From: Sphingomonadales bacterium
GTDB lineage: Bacteria; Pseudomonadota; Alphaproteobacteria; SMXS01
Assembly: GCA_022844405.1 (NCBI GenBank)
Contig: JALHLV010000025.1
Location: 1-52,597, forward strand
Reading direction: 5' to 3'
DNA: 52,597 nucleotides
Both the position numbers and the translations under genes were made by a program. Below the pieces are notes generated by a model. It did no database searches. It saw only the letters and a program-made list of their open reading frames with translations, and was not told the origin of the DNA. Positions 40,453 through 49,203 of the stretch are shown one piece after another (position 1 is the first letter of the stretch; every line of letters starts with the position of its first letter).

Positions 40453-43059
40453 TCAATTCCTGGTGGCCGGCTTTCCCGTCACCGGTGCAGTCTCGAACGG
40501 GTACTGGAACGGCCGCTCGGCCAGCTCTTTCTCGCTGAGCGCGCACGTGGCCTGATAGGCAAGCGGCTTGATGCGGCCGATCCGATTAACTGCCTCCAAG
40601 GCCTTCGGGTCCGACTTCAGACGTTCCAGAAAGGCTTCGATTCTCCTGTCGAACTCGGTACGGGCGGGAATACCTGTGACTTTGTTGAGACTCATGAGCA
40701 GATAGCGCCCACGTTCCGGGTCTTCCGCGGCTTCGCCGATGATTGCCAACAAGCGGTCGTAGGATCGCAGCATCCCGAGGGGTTCCAAGGCCGCGACAAG
40801 ATTGTCGCGCCAATGCGTCTCCAGATAGTCGAGCGCCTCGGTGCGTCCTTTGGCGTCGTCCAACCCATCGAACGCGAATGCCCTGATGCGATGCGCGATC
40901 ACCTTGCCGAATGGCGTGATTCCACGCTGCAACGCCAGATCGCTCAGGATTACCGCCTTTGCGTATTGTCCAGTCGCCACCAGCAGATCCGCGTAGTCCA
41001 GGAGTAGTTCGGTAGTCTGGAGCCCCGGAAGCCTGATAAGACCTTCGTCATAGATTTTTGCCGCTCCGTCCAGGTCACCTTGGTCGATCTGCAGGTCCCC
41101 CACCAACATATAGGCGTCATTGCCCGCACCGTGCCATTCCTCGTATCGGGGCGCCGTTTTCAGCAGGCGCAGAGCTTCGTCCAGTGCTTGTCGGCGGCAG
41201 CCCAGCATTCTCAGATGCGCAATCGCGTTGACCGTTTCGGCCAGCGACTCCGGGGCGGCCGCGTGCTGCCTATAGAACAGTTCGAAGCTTTTTCGGTCGG
41301 AAGTCAGTGGGTCGAACGTTGCCTTGAATTCCGCATTGTTCCACAGGGCTCGGAATTCGCCATCGACCGTGGCGAGTGAGTTATGGGTCGACTTGATGCG
41401 CATCAGCGTGGCGAGAGCCTTGGCCGTCTCGCCCCGGTGCATCTGCTCCCGGGCCGCCAGGTAACTGAAGATGTCCTGCTTGGTCGGAGGGGGCTTGAAG
41501 ATGTCGAGCAGCTCGATCGCAAGCGGCCAGGTCGGCTCGCGCTGCAGCGAGAAAACGATTCCGGGGACGACGTGAATGATCTGCGGATCGTCCGACCCAT
41601 GCAGCCTGATAAAGTCGATCGCAAGGCGAGCAGCTTCGTCGCGCCGGCGCAGATAGTGCAGGGCGCTAATCCGCAGGGTTTGGTCATATGCCGTCATCTC
41701 GCCTTGCGAAATCAACTCATTGGCCACGCCGAGCGCTTCTCCGTGACGGTCGCTTTGGAGAAACGCCATGCCCCGAAGGCGCAATGCACTTGGCTCGTTC
41801 GGCATGATCTCCAGCATGCGCGTGGTTAGCGCGAGAGCTTCGACCGATTTACCTTGGTCCATCAGGCAGACAGCGTGATCTCCCAGCGCGGCAGCGGAGT
41901 TCTGCAACTTTGCGGGCAGTTTCTCGAGGTAGGCCGCGCCTTGATCGCAGTCCCCGCGCCGGAGCGCTGCGATGGCCTTGAAGACGAACAACTCGGAATT
42001 TTCGGGCGTCAGTTGCAGCAGCTCGTCCGCAGTCTTCTCCGCGCCTTCGACATCGTTGCGCAGGAATTTTTCGTGCAGTTCATAGCCCAATGCGGTCACC
42101 CGTCCTGCATCCGGCTTCAGGGTGATGCGGGCCTGCCGCAGGACATCGGCGGCCCGCAACGGATTCTTGACCGCATAGGCCTGGAAGTCCTGCTGTGCGC
42201 CGGCGTTGTCGCCCAGCCGCTGCTTCAGGCTGGCGCGCCACAGCAGCAGGTCGGGCTCCGGACTGCCCAGCGTAATGGCCTTGTCGAGGTCGGCGATGGC
42301 CGGCGCGCTCTCTTGGCGCGCCATCAGAATATAGGCGCGCAACAGGTAGCCTTGCGGATTTGCCGGCAGCAGCGCGACGGCCCGTGTCAGGTCGGCCATC
42401 GCCTCATCGGTCTCGCCCTGGGCGATCAGGAGCTGTGCCCTGATCAGCAGCAGTTCGCCCGCGCGGTCGGATTGCCGGATCAGGTCGCCGAGCATTGACA
42501 TGCCCTCGTCGCTACTGCCCGACCCGATCAGCAGCAGCGACTTGTTCATCATCGCGGGCGGATATCCAGGGGCCATGGCCAGCGCCCGGTCCGTATCGGC
42601 GATGGCGCCTAGCAGATCGTTCATCCTGGCACGGGCCCAACCCCGCTGCAGCAGGGCGTCGAGCATGCCGGGCTCCAGTGACAGCGCGCGGTTGAACTCC
42701 ACGATGGCGTCGAACTGCCTGTTATCGATCTGCAGCAGCACGCCGCGGATGAAATACAGCGAGGGCGACAGCGGGCGCCGGATGATCTGCTCGTCGAGTT
42801 CCCTGAGCGCAGCCGGCGACTTGCCCTCGGCCTGCAGTTTGATGAGGCGCTGGAGCAGCGCGTCGTCGTCGCTGCCGGCCAGACCGTCGCCGGGCAGCTG
42901 GTTCATGCACTGCTCGATGGGGTAGGCGTCCAGCGGGTCGAGCGTGCTGCAGAACGAGCGTTGCTCGGGCAGATCTGGCGTCATGGCGTAGGTAGCTGGC
43001 GCGGCAGCCAGCATCACAAGCATCGACAATCGGCGAACAAACAGATCAATGAATCGCAT
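40453..43059 (-). CDS. secreted TPR-repeat protein (copy 2)
   Basis: An 868-residue protein with a signal peptide (LFVRRLSMLVMLAAAPATYA) and many TPR-like helix pairs (RPLSPSLYFIRGVLLQIDNR, QFDAIVEFNRALSLEPGMLD). It ends with the motif CALSEKELAERPFQYPFETA, shared with the neighbouring copy. The expected site is the periplasm; function unknown. ATG 43059 gives the signal peptide; the open frame to 43143 is not used. Its DNA is less GC-rich than that of copy 1. It lies 64 bases after copy 1 and 31 bases before the methyltransferase gene. Confidence 0.8.
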   Translation of the reverse strand: MRFIDLFVRRLSMLVMLAAAPATYAMTPDLPEQRSFCSTLDPLDAYPIEQCMNQLPGDGLAGSDDDALLQRLIKLQAEGKSPAALRELDEQIIRRPLSPSLYFIRGVLLQIDNRQFDAIVEFNRALSLEPGMLDALLQRGWARARMNDLLGAIADTDRALAMAPGYPPAMMNKSLLLIGSGSSDEGMSMLGDLIRQSDRAGELLLIRAQLLIAQGETDEAMADLTRAVALLPANPQGYLLRAYILMARQESAPAIADLDKAITLGSPEPDLLLWRASLKQRLGDNAGAQQDFQAYAVKNPLRAADVLRQARITLKPDAGRVTALGYELHEKFLRNDVEGAEKTADELLQLTPENSELFVFKAIAALRRGDCDQGAAYLEKLPAKLQNSAAALGDHAVCLMDQGKSVEALALTTRMLEIMPNEPSALRLRGMAFLQSDRHGEALGVANELISQGEMTAYDQTLRISALHYLRRRDEAARLAIDFIRLHGSDDPQIIHVVPGIVFSLQREPTWPLAIELLDIFKPPPTKQDIFSYLAAREQMHRGETAKALATLMRIKSTHNSLATVDGEFRALWNNAEFKATFDPLTSDRKSFELFYRQHAAAPESLAETVNAIAHLRMLGCRRQALDEALRLLKTAPRYEEWHGAGNDAYMLVGDLQIDQGDLDGAAKIYDEGLIRLPGLQTTELLLDYADLLVATGQYAKAVILSDLALQRGITPFGKVIAHRIRAFAFDGLDDAKGRTEALDYLETHWRDNLVAALEPLGMLRSYDRLLAIIGEAAEDPERGRYLLMSLNKVTGIPARTEFDRRIEAFLERLKSDPKALEAVNRIGRIKPLAYQATCALSEKELAERPFQYPFETAPVTGKPATRN

Positions 43060-43123
43060 GCGCTTTCCCCAAACGCCGTCACGAGCTTGCCCCGAAATCG
43101 TGAGGCCGACAATGCCTGCGATA

Positions 43124-45715
43124 TCAGGGAGTCGAGGCCGCATCCCCCGTCACCGCCCCATTCTCGAACGGGTACAGGAACGGCCGCTCGGCCAGTTCCT
43201 GCCTGGTCAGCGGGCAGGTCCTGCTTTCGGGCAAAGTCAGGATGCGGCCCGTCGGTTTCAGCGCCGCGAGGACGCGCGGGTCGGTGCGGAGGCGGTCGAG
43301 CATCGCCAGTTCGCGGCGCTCGATGTCGGACGTCGCGGGTGTGCGCGGCCGCACGTGCAGGCTGTCCAGCAGCGCGCGGCCGTCGCCGGGGGCGCGCAGA
43401 GTCTCCACCAGCGCAACCGCCCGGTCGAAGCCGCGCAGCAGGCCGACGGCCATGACCGCGGCGATCGGATTGCCGGCGGCATGGGCCTGCGCATAGTCGA
43501 GCGAGGCGTCACGCTCCTTGCGCCGGCCCGCCGCGTCATGGGCGAGGGCACGGATGTAGTGGGCCATGACGATGGCGTAATCGTAGGACGGACTGATCGC
43601 CTCGGCCCGCGCCACGCGCTCAATCGCCGCGTCGTAATCGCCGTTCCCCAGCATCACGAACGCCGCGTTGAGCATCAGCGGCAGGGTGTAGGGGTTGTCC
43701 GGCCCCAGCCGGGCGATGCCGTCGTTCCAGACGGCGAGCGCCGCGCCGGCGTCGCCGCGCTTGAGCGCCTCGTTGGCGATGGTCTCGAACACGGGCACGC
43801 CGAACTGGTCCTGGTCCGCATAGCGCGGCAGCGATAGGGTCATGCGCCGGGCGGCGCTGGCGGCCTCGCCGCCGCAGCCCATCTGCTGCAGCACGCTCAT
43901 GGCGTAGACCGCCGCGAACAGGTCTTCCGGGTTGCGCGTGTGGTTTTCCCACGCGGCCTCGAACGACTTCCGGTACAAGGCCGTGCCGTCGAGCGGCTGC
44001 CGCAGGACGGCTGCGTCCCACAGCGGCGCATAGACGGCGTCGCTGCTCGCCGCGAGCAGCACGTCATGGGCGCCGATCCGGTTCACCAGCGCCTCGGCCT
44101 CCTGCGTCCTGCCGGCATGCACCAGCGACCGGGCCTTCAGGAACAGCTCGAAATCCTCGCCCTGGGACGGCGGCGTGGCGACCGCCAGCAGGTCGTCGGC
44201 CAGCGTCCAGGTGTCGCCGGACTGCAGCCGCCAGACCATATCTGCCACGGCGCGCAGCAGGGTGTCGTCGGCCGGCTTCTTCTCGCGCAGATAGGGCAGT
44301 GCCGTCTCGCCGGCCTCGGCGGTGCGGTCGAGGAAGTAGAGGCTGAGGATCTGCATCTGCCACGCCCAGTCGCCATATTCCTCCGACGCGCGCAGCGTGC
44401 CGAAATCCGGCAGCGCGCCGGCGAGGTTGCCGGCCTCGTAGCGGAAGGTGGCGCGGGTCTGCAGGTACATATCGTCGTCGGGCGAGAGACTGACCGCGTT
44501 CTCGATGGCGGCGAGCGCCGTGTCGCGGTCGCCGCTGCCCCACAGCACCTTGGCGCGGATGTACTGGCTCTCGGCGGTCTTGCCGATGCTGGATTCGAGC
44601 TCGTCCAGGTCGGCCAGCGCCAGCGCGCGGTCGCCCAGCGCCTGCGAGGCGTAGGCGCGCACCATCAGCACCGCCGGGCGCGCCCAGGGCGTGGTCGCCA
44701 GCACCTGCTCGGCGATGGCGCGGGCGCCCCTGGCGTCGCCCTTCTCGATCTTGATCACCGCCAGCATCAGCCGGGGCAGGGGATCGCCTGGGCCGTCGCC
44801 AAATAGCGACGGCAGCTCGGCCTGCATCGCCGGATCGGCGCCGGGATGCTGCCGGTGCAGCGCCGCCAGGTCGGCGATGGCGCCTTCCGCGTCGCCTTTC
44901 GCGGCCTTCGCGCGGCTGCGCAGCACGATCAGGAACGGATCCTGCCCGCCCAGCGACAGCGCCTTGTCCACGTCGGTCAGCGCGCCGTCCATGTCGCGGC
45001 GGTCGAGCCGGATGCGCGCCCGCACCGCATAGACCGACGGATCGTCGGGCGCCGCTTCCGCGGCCTTCTCGGCGTCGGCCGCGGCCACGTCGAGCCGTGC
45101 CAGATCGGCCAGCGCCGTCGCCTTGACCAGCCGCAGCCAGACGAAATCGGGCGCCAGCGATGCGGCGTCGTCGAGCAGCGTCAGCCCCTCGCTCTCCCTG
45201 CCGGCGCGCAGCAGGATCAGGCCCTTGTAGGCCAGCGCCGCCGGGTTCTCGCCGACGATGGCGAGCGCGGCGTCGATGTCCGCCAGGCCCTGCGCCGTGT
45301 CGCCCAGCCCCGCGCGCACCAGGCCGCGATGGGCCAGCGCCACCGTGTTCTGCGGATCGAGCGCGACGGCCTTGTCGAACGCCGCGATTGCGTCGGCGTC
45401 CCGGTGCAGGCGCATCAGCGCATAGCCGCGCATGAACGCCACGTCGCCGTTGAACGGCTGCCTGGCGGCCAGGGCGTCGATGGCCACCAGCGTCATGGCG
45501 TAGTCATAGGCCTGGAACGCGGTGCTGACCGCCATCCACTCGCGGACGCCGTCCTCGGGCTCCTTCGGTGTCTTTTGCGCGCACTCAATCCCCGACGGCA
45601 GGCCGCAGTCGGGCCGGATCGGGTCGATCTTCCGGTCGGGCGGCGCGGCGGCGAATGCCGGGGCGCTGGCCAGCAGCAGGACCAAGAGCCATGCACGCAG
45701 AATGCCTGTCCTCAT
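43124..45715 (-). CDS. secreted TPR-repeat protein (copy 1)
   Basis: An 863-residue protein with a signal peptide (ILRAWLLVLLLASAPAFAAA) followed by the Cys-containing PDCGLPSGIECAQK. TPR-like repeats fill the rest (NGDVAFMRGYALMRLHRDAD, AIAAFDKAVALDPQNTVALA). The C-terminus has CPLTRQELAERPFLYPFENG, matching copy 2. It starts at ATG 45715, overlapping the oxidoreductase stop as ATGA. The open frame up to 46171 is the antisense of no gene but lies inside the oxidoreductase in another frame. Paralogy with copy 2 is clear from the shared layout and end motif. Function unknown. Confidence 0.82.
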   Translation of the reverse strand: MRTGILRAWLLVLLLASAPAFAAAPPDRKIDPIRPDCGLPSGIECAQKTPKEPEDGVREWMAVSTAFQAYDYAMTLVAIDALAARQPFNGDVAFMRGYALMRLHRDADAIAAFDKAVALDPQNTVALAHRGLVRAGLGDTAQGLADIDAALAIVGENPAALAYKGLILLRAGRESEGLTLLDDAASLAPDFVWLRLVKATALADLARLDVAAADAEKAAEAAPDDPSVYAVRARIRLDRRDMDGALTDVDKALSLGGQDPFLIVLRSRAKAAKGDAEGAIADLAALHRQHPGADPAMQAELPSLFGDGPGDPLPRLMLAVIKIEKGDARGARAIAEQVLATTPWARPAVLMVRAYASQALGDRALALADLDELESSIGKTAESQYIRAKVLWGSGDRDTALAAIENAVSLSPDDDMYLQTRATFRYEAGNLAGALPDFGTLRASEEYGDWAWQMQILSLYFLDRTAEAGETALPYLREKKPADDTLLRAVADMVWRLQSGDTWTLADDLLAVATPPSQGEDFELFLKARSLVHAGRTQEAEALVNRIGAHDVLLAASSDAVYAPLWDAAVLRQPLDGTALYRKSFEAAWENHTRNPEDLFAAVYAMSVLQQMGCGGEAASAARRMTLSLPRYADQDQFGVPVFETIANEALKRGDAGAALAVWNDGIARLGPDNPYTLPLMLNAAFVMLGNGDYDAAIERVARAEAISPSYDYAIVMAHYIRALAHDAAGRRKERDASLDYAQAHAAGNPIAAVMAVGLLRGFDRAVALVETLRAPGDGRALLDSLHVRPRTPATSDIERRELAMLDRLRTDPRVLAALKPTGRILTLPESRTCPLTRQELAERPFLYPFENGAVTGDAASTP

Positions 45716-46722
45716 TCGAGGCTGACCATCAGCTTGCCCTTGTTCGAGCCGTCGAACAGCGCGCGGAAAATCGCCGGCATGCGGGTGAAATCGGTGCGGA
45801 TGTCCTCGCGGGCGTCGATCTTGCCCGCCCGGTACCAGTCCTCGAGCTGGACCAGCGCATCGTCGATCCGGTCGGCGAAGTCGGGCAGCAGGAAGCCCTC
45901 GATGAAGGCCCGCTTGACCAGCAGGTTCCACAGATTGCGCGGGCCGGGGCGCGGCTCGGTGTCGTTGTATTCGGCGATGGAGCCGTTCATGACGATGCGG
46001 GCGCGCATGTTGATGTTGTCGAGCACGGCCTCGAGCATGGGGCCGCCGACATTGTCGTAATAGATGTCGATGCCTTCCGGGCACGCCTGTCTGACCGCGG
46101 CCGACAGGTCGCCGGCGGTGCGGTAGTTCAGCGTGGCGTCGAAGCCCAGCACGTCCTCCAGGTAGCGGCACTTCTCGTCGCTGCCGGCCGAGCCGACCAC
46201 GTGGCAGCCATAGATTCTGCCGATCTGGCCGGCCAGCGTGCCCATGTTGCCGGCGGCGCCGGAGATGAACAGGGTCTCGCCGGCCTTCGGCTTGCCGATG
46301 TCGCGCAGCGCGATCAGCGCGCTGCAGCCCATGCCGCCCAGCAGGCTGTTGTATTTGGCCAGCGGGATCGTGTTATCGGCCGGCAGCTTGCGGAACACGA
46401 AGCCGGCGCCGAGCAGCGAATACTCCGACCACGAGCCGATGGCGTAGAGCCGGTCGCCGACCGGGTAATCCGGGTTGCGCGAGCTGATCACCTCGCCGAT
46501 GACGCCGGCGCTCACGGCTGCGCCCAGCGGAATCGGCGGGAAGTAGTTGCCGCCCTTGTCCATCCAGCCGCGCTGCGCCGGATCGACCGACAGGACCAGG
46601 TTGCGGGTGACGAATTCACCGTCGCCGGGTTCCGGCACCGGGCTTTCGATCAGCTCGAAGTCGGCGTCGGCGGGCACGCCCGTGGGGCGACGCTTCAGGA
46701 TCCACTGGCGATTGGTGGTCAA
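45712..46722 (-). CDS. CurA-like NADP-dependent oxidoreductase (MDR family)
   Basis: A zinc-free medium-chain reductase of 336 residues. It has LSVDPAQRGWMDKGGNYFPP near residue 45 and the NADPH loop FISGAAGNMGTLAGQIG, then the DIYYDNVGGPMLEAVLDNIN and MRARIVMNGSIAEYNDTEPR segments that resemble CurA/leukotriene B4 dehydrogenase proteins. TTG 46722 with GGAGG seven bases upstream gives the usual N-terminus (TNRQWILKRRPTG); the open frame to 46821 is longer than the family. It is the first gene of the TPR operon and faces ppk2 away. Confidence 0.85.
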   Translation of the reverse strand: MTTNRQWILKRRPTGVPADADFELIESPVPEPGDGEFVTRNLVLSVDPAQRGWMDKGGNYFPPIPLGAAVSAGVIGEVISSRNPDYPVGDRLYAIGSWSEYSLLGAGFVFRKLPADNTIPLAKYNSLLGGMGCSALIALRDIGKPKAGETLFISGAAGNMGTLAGQIGRIYGCHVVGSAGSDEKCRYLEDVLGFDATLNYRTAGDLSAAVRQACPEGIDIYYDNVGGPMLEAVLDNINMRARIVMNGSIAEYNDTEPRPGPRNLWNLLVKRAFIEGFLLPDFADRIDDALVQLEDWYRAGKIDAREDIRTDFTRMPAIFRALFDGSNKGKLMVSLE

Positions 46723-46819
46723 GGGTGGCCTCCGCCGGATTGTTGCCCGTGCAGGTTTCTGTGACATACTGCGCGCAGCCGACCATACCACCATCCGGCG
46801 GGACAAGGGCAGCAAGCGC

Positions 46820-47611
46820 ATGAAAAAGGCGGATCAGGAGCAGGCGCCGATCATCGACGACGCCGAGTACAAGGAGCGCCTGCTGCAGCTCCAGATCGAA
46901 CTGGTCAAGATGCAACGGCACAACATCGCCAACGACCGCAAGGTGCTGGTGATCTTCGAGGGCCGGGACGCGGCGGGCAAGGACGGCACCATCAAGCGCG
47001 TCGTCGAGCATATGAGCCCGCGCGAGACGCGGGTCGTGGCGCTCAGCAAGCCGACCGATCGGGAAAAGACCGCCTGGTATTTCCAGCGCTGGGTGGAGCA
47101 TCTGCCCATGGCCGACGAGTTCGTGGTGCTCAACCGCAGCTGGTACAACCGCGCCGGCGTCGAGCGGGTGATGGGCTTCTGCGCCGACGACGAGCTCAGG
47201 GAGTTCTACGAGACCGTCGGCTTCTTCGAGCAGATGCTGATCCGCTCGGGTCTCGTGCTGTTCAAGTACTATCTCGACATCTCGAAGGACGAACAGAAGA
47301 AACGCCTCAAGGAACGCCGGCGGGATCCGCTGACCCAGTGGAAGGTCAGTCCCATCGACGCATCCGCGACCAAGCTGTGGAAGCAGTACAGCGCGGCGCG
47401 CAACGACATGTTGGCGCATACCCACAATCCGGCCGCGCCGTGGACCATCGTCAAGGCGGACCACAAGAAGACGGCGCGGATCAACCTGATCTCGGACATG
47501 CTGTCGAGGCTCGACTACGAGGGCAAGAAGGAGAAACTGATCCGGTGCAATCCATCCATCGTGTTCACCTATGATCCTTCCTATGTGGAGAATGGGCTGA
47601 TCGCGCCCTGA
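46820..47611 (+). CDS. ppk2: polyphosphate kinase 2
   Basis: PPK2 phosphorylates nucleoside diphosphates with polyphosphate. The 263-residue protein has Walker A GRDAAGKDGTIK, the motif NRSWYNRAGVERVMGFC, and the lid/Walker B part VLFKYYLDISKDEQKKRLKE, with the length and layout of single-domain class I enzymes. ATG 46820 begins MKKADQEQAPIIDDAEYKER. It is followed two bases later by the CYTH-CHAD gene, which suggests a polyphosphate unit. It is divergent from the CurA-like gene. Confidence 0.92.
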   Translation: MKKADQEQAPIIDDAEYKERLLQLQIELVKMQRHNIANDRKVLVIFEGRDAAGKDGTIKRVVEHMSPRETRVVALSKPTDREKTAWYFQRWVEHLPMADEFVVLNRSWYNRAGVERVMGFCADDELREFYETVGFFEQMLIRSGLVLFKYYLDISKDEQKKRLKERRRDPLTQWKVSPIDASATKLWKQYSAARNDMLAHTHNPAAPWTIVKADHKKTARINLISDMLSRLDYEGKKEKLIRCNPSIVFTYDPSYVENGLIAP

Positions 47612-47613
47612 CC

Positions 47614-49113
47614 ATGGAGATCGAGCTCAAGCTGACGGTCTATCCGGGCGACGTGCCCGCCATATTGCGGGCGGTGGGCGACGTGGCGTCGGTCGTCCAG
47701 CCGCCGGCCGTGAGGCGGCTGGAGAGCCGCTATTACGACACGACCTGCCGCAAGCTGAAGTCGAGCGGCATGACCCTGCGCGTGCGCCGGGTCGGGCAAC
47801 GGTTCATCCAGACGGTCAAGACCGAGGGCGACGGCCTGTTCGCCCGCGGCGAGTGGGAAAAGCCGGTGGCGTCCTTCGCGCCGGAACTGGACGGCCACGC
47901 CGACGGCCTGCGCGAAGCGTTCGTCACCGATATCGAGCGCAACAGGCTGGTGGCCTGCTTCCCGGCCTGGCGCGCAGATCCAAGCCGTATCGAACTGGCC
48001 ATCGACACCGGCGTGATCCGCGCCGGCGGGCGCGAACTGCCGGTCAACGAGGTCGAGCTCGAGCTGATCGACGGCGCCGCTGCCGACCTGTTCGACCTGG
48101 GCGCGCGGCTCGCCGAGCTGGTGCCGCTGCGGCTTTCGATCGACGCCAAGTCGGCGCGCGGCTACCGGCTGGCCGAGGATACGCCGCCGCCTTCGGTCAA
48201 GGCCGAGCGGCTGGAGTTCCCCGACGACATCACGCTGGAAGACGGCATGCGCGAAAGCCTGCGGGCCTGCATCCGGCAGTGGCTGGCCAACCAGGCCTCG
48301 GCATTCGACGGCCGCGATCCGGAGGGCGTGCACCAGATGCGTGTGGCGCTGCGCCGGCTGCGCTCGGCGATCAACTTCTTCCGGGATTTCATTCCGGATC
48401 CACCGCTGGAAGAGTTCCGCGACCAGTCGAAATGGGCGGCGGGTAGCCTGGGTCCGGCGCGGGACTGGGACGTGTTCCTGCTGGAAACCCTGCCGCCGGT
48501 GATGGAGCTTTGGCCCGAACACCGCGGCCTGCGGGCTTTGCACGACGGCGCCCGGCGGATGCGGGACGAGGGATACACCGAGGCGCGGGTGGCCATGAGC
48601 TCGCCCGCCTATACCGTGTTCGCCCTGCGCCTGGCCGGATGGGTCGAGCGCCGTGGCTGGCGGTCGGGACTGTCCGAGGAAGCCATGAAGGCCGTGAAAC
48701 GGCCCATGACCGAGCATGCCGGCGGCCTGCTGGACCGGCTGTACCACCAGGCGCTGGACGCGGGCGCCGACTTCGAAAGCCTCGACGCCGAGGCCAAGCA
48801 CAAGCTGCGCATCGCGCTGAAGAAGCTGCGCTACGCGGGCGAGTTCTTCCGCGGCCTCTATCCGCGCAAGGATGTGAAGAAGTTCCGCGACGCGCTCACC
48901 GACATGCTCGACCTGCTCGGCAAGCTCAATGACCTGACCGTGGCCCAGGGCCTGTGCGGCAAGCTGATGGAAGCGGCCGACGACGATGAGGCGCCGGCGT
49001 CGGGCACCGCAACGCTGGTGACGTTCCACGAGCAGCGCGGCCACGTATCGGACAAGGCGCTGTCGAAGGCCTGGGCCGACCTGCGCGGCGCCGATCCGTT
49101 CTGGCGGGATTAG
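47614..49113 (+). CDS. CYTH-CHAD domain protein (inorganic triphosphatase-like)
   Basis: A 499-residue protein. The N-terminal CYTH domain starts MEIELKLTV with the E-x-E-x-K motif and continues with RRLESRYYDTTCRKLKSSGM; such domains hydrolyse inorganic triphosphate. From about residue 200 a CHAD domain follows (PEGVHQMRVALRRLRSAINF and KHKLRIALKKLRYAGEFFRG), a Lys/Arg/His-rich helical fold known to bind polyphosphate. It begins two bases after ppk2, so polyphosphate use and clearance are probably co-regulated. The two hairpins after the stop form a bidirectional end. Confidence 0.92.
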   Translation: MEIELKLTVYPGDVPAILRAVGDVASVVQPPAVRRLESRYYDTTCRKLKSSGMTLRVRRVGQRFIQTVKTEGDGLFARGEWEKPVASFAPELDGHADGLREAFVTDIERNRLVACFPAWRADPSRIELAIDTGVIRAGGRELPVNEVELELIDGAAADLFDLGARLAELVPLRLSIDAKSARGYRLAEDTPPPSVKAERLEFPDDITLEDGMRESLRACIRQWLANQASAFDGRDPEGVHQMRVALRRLRSAINFFRDFIPDPPLEEFRDQSKWAAGSLGPARDWDVFLLETLPPVMELWPEHRGLRALHDGARRMRDEGYTEARVAMSSPAYTVFALRLAGWVERRGWRSGLSEEAMKAVKRPMTEHAGGLLDRLYHQALDAGADFESLDAEAKHKLRIALKKLRYAGEFFRGLYPRKDVKKFRDALTDMLDLLGKLNDLTVAQGLCGKLMEAADDDEAPASGTATLVTFHEQRGHVSDKALSKAWADLRGADPFWRD

Positions 49114-49116
49114 AGC

Positions 49117-49155
49117 GCTTTCAGCCAAGGCGGAATCGCCTTGGCGTCCGAAAGC
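49117..49155. terminator. hairpin after CYTH-CHAD gene
   Basis: CCAAGGCG (49125-49132) and CGCCTTGG (49137-49144) form a stem with loop GAAT, and GCTTTC/GAAAGC (49117-49122, 49150-49155) can extend it with short internal bulges. It lies just after the stop of the CYTH-CHAD gene. No T-run follows. Confidence 0.5.
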
Positions 49156-49169
49156 CGCGGCGACGAATG

Positions 49170-49203
49170 CTAGAGTGGTTCAGCGTCAGCTGAACCACTC
49201 TAG
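49170..49203. terminator. perfect hairpin over the end of the MgtC-like gene
   Basis: Arms CTAGAGTGGTTCAGC (49170-49184) and its complement (49189-49203) have a GTCA loop and 15 perfect pairs. The right arm contains the stop codon of the minus-strand gene at 49200-49202, so the gene end lies inside the palindrome. It may end transcription in both directions or be a mobile repeat. The core is common in alphaproteobacterial intergenic regions. Confidence 0.6.

Noticed and set aside
45716-46171. N-terminal extension of TPR copy 1
   Set aside because: It overlaps the oxidoreductase gene in another frame, is Arg/Pro-rich and would bury the signal peptide that begins at ATG 45715.
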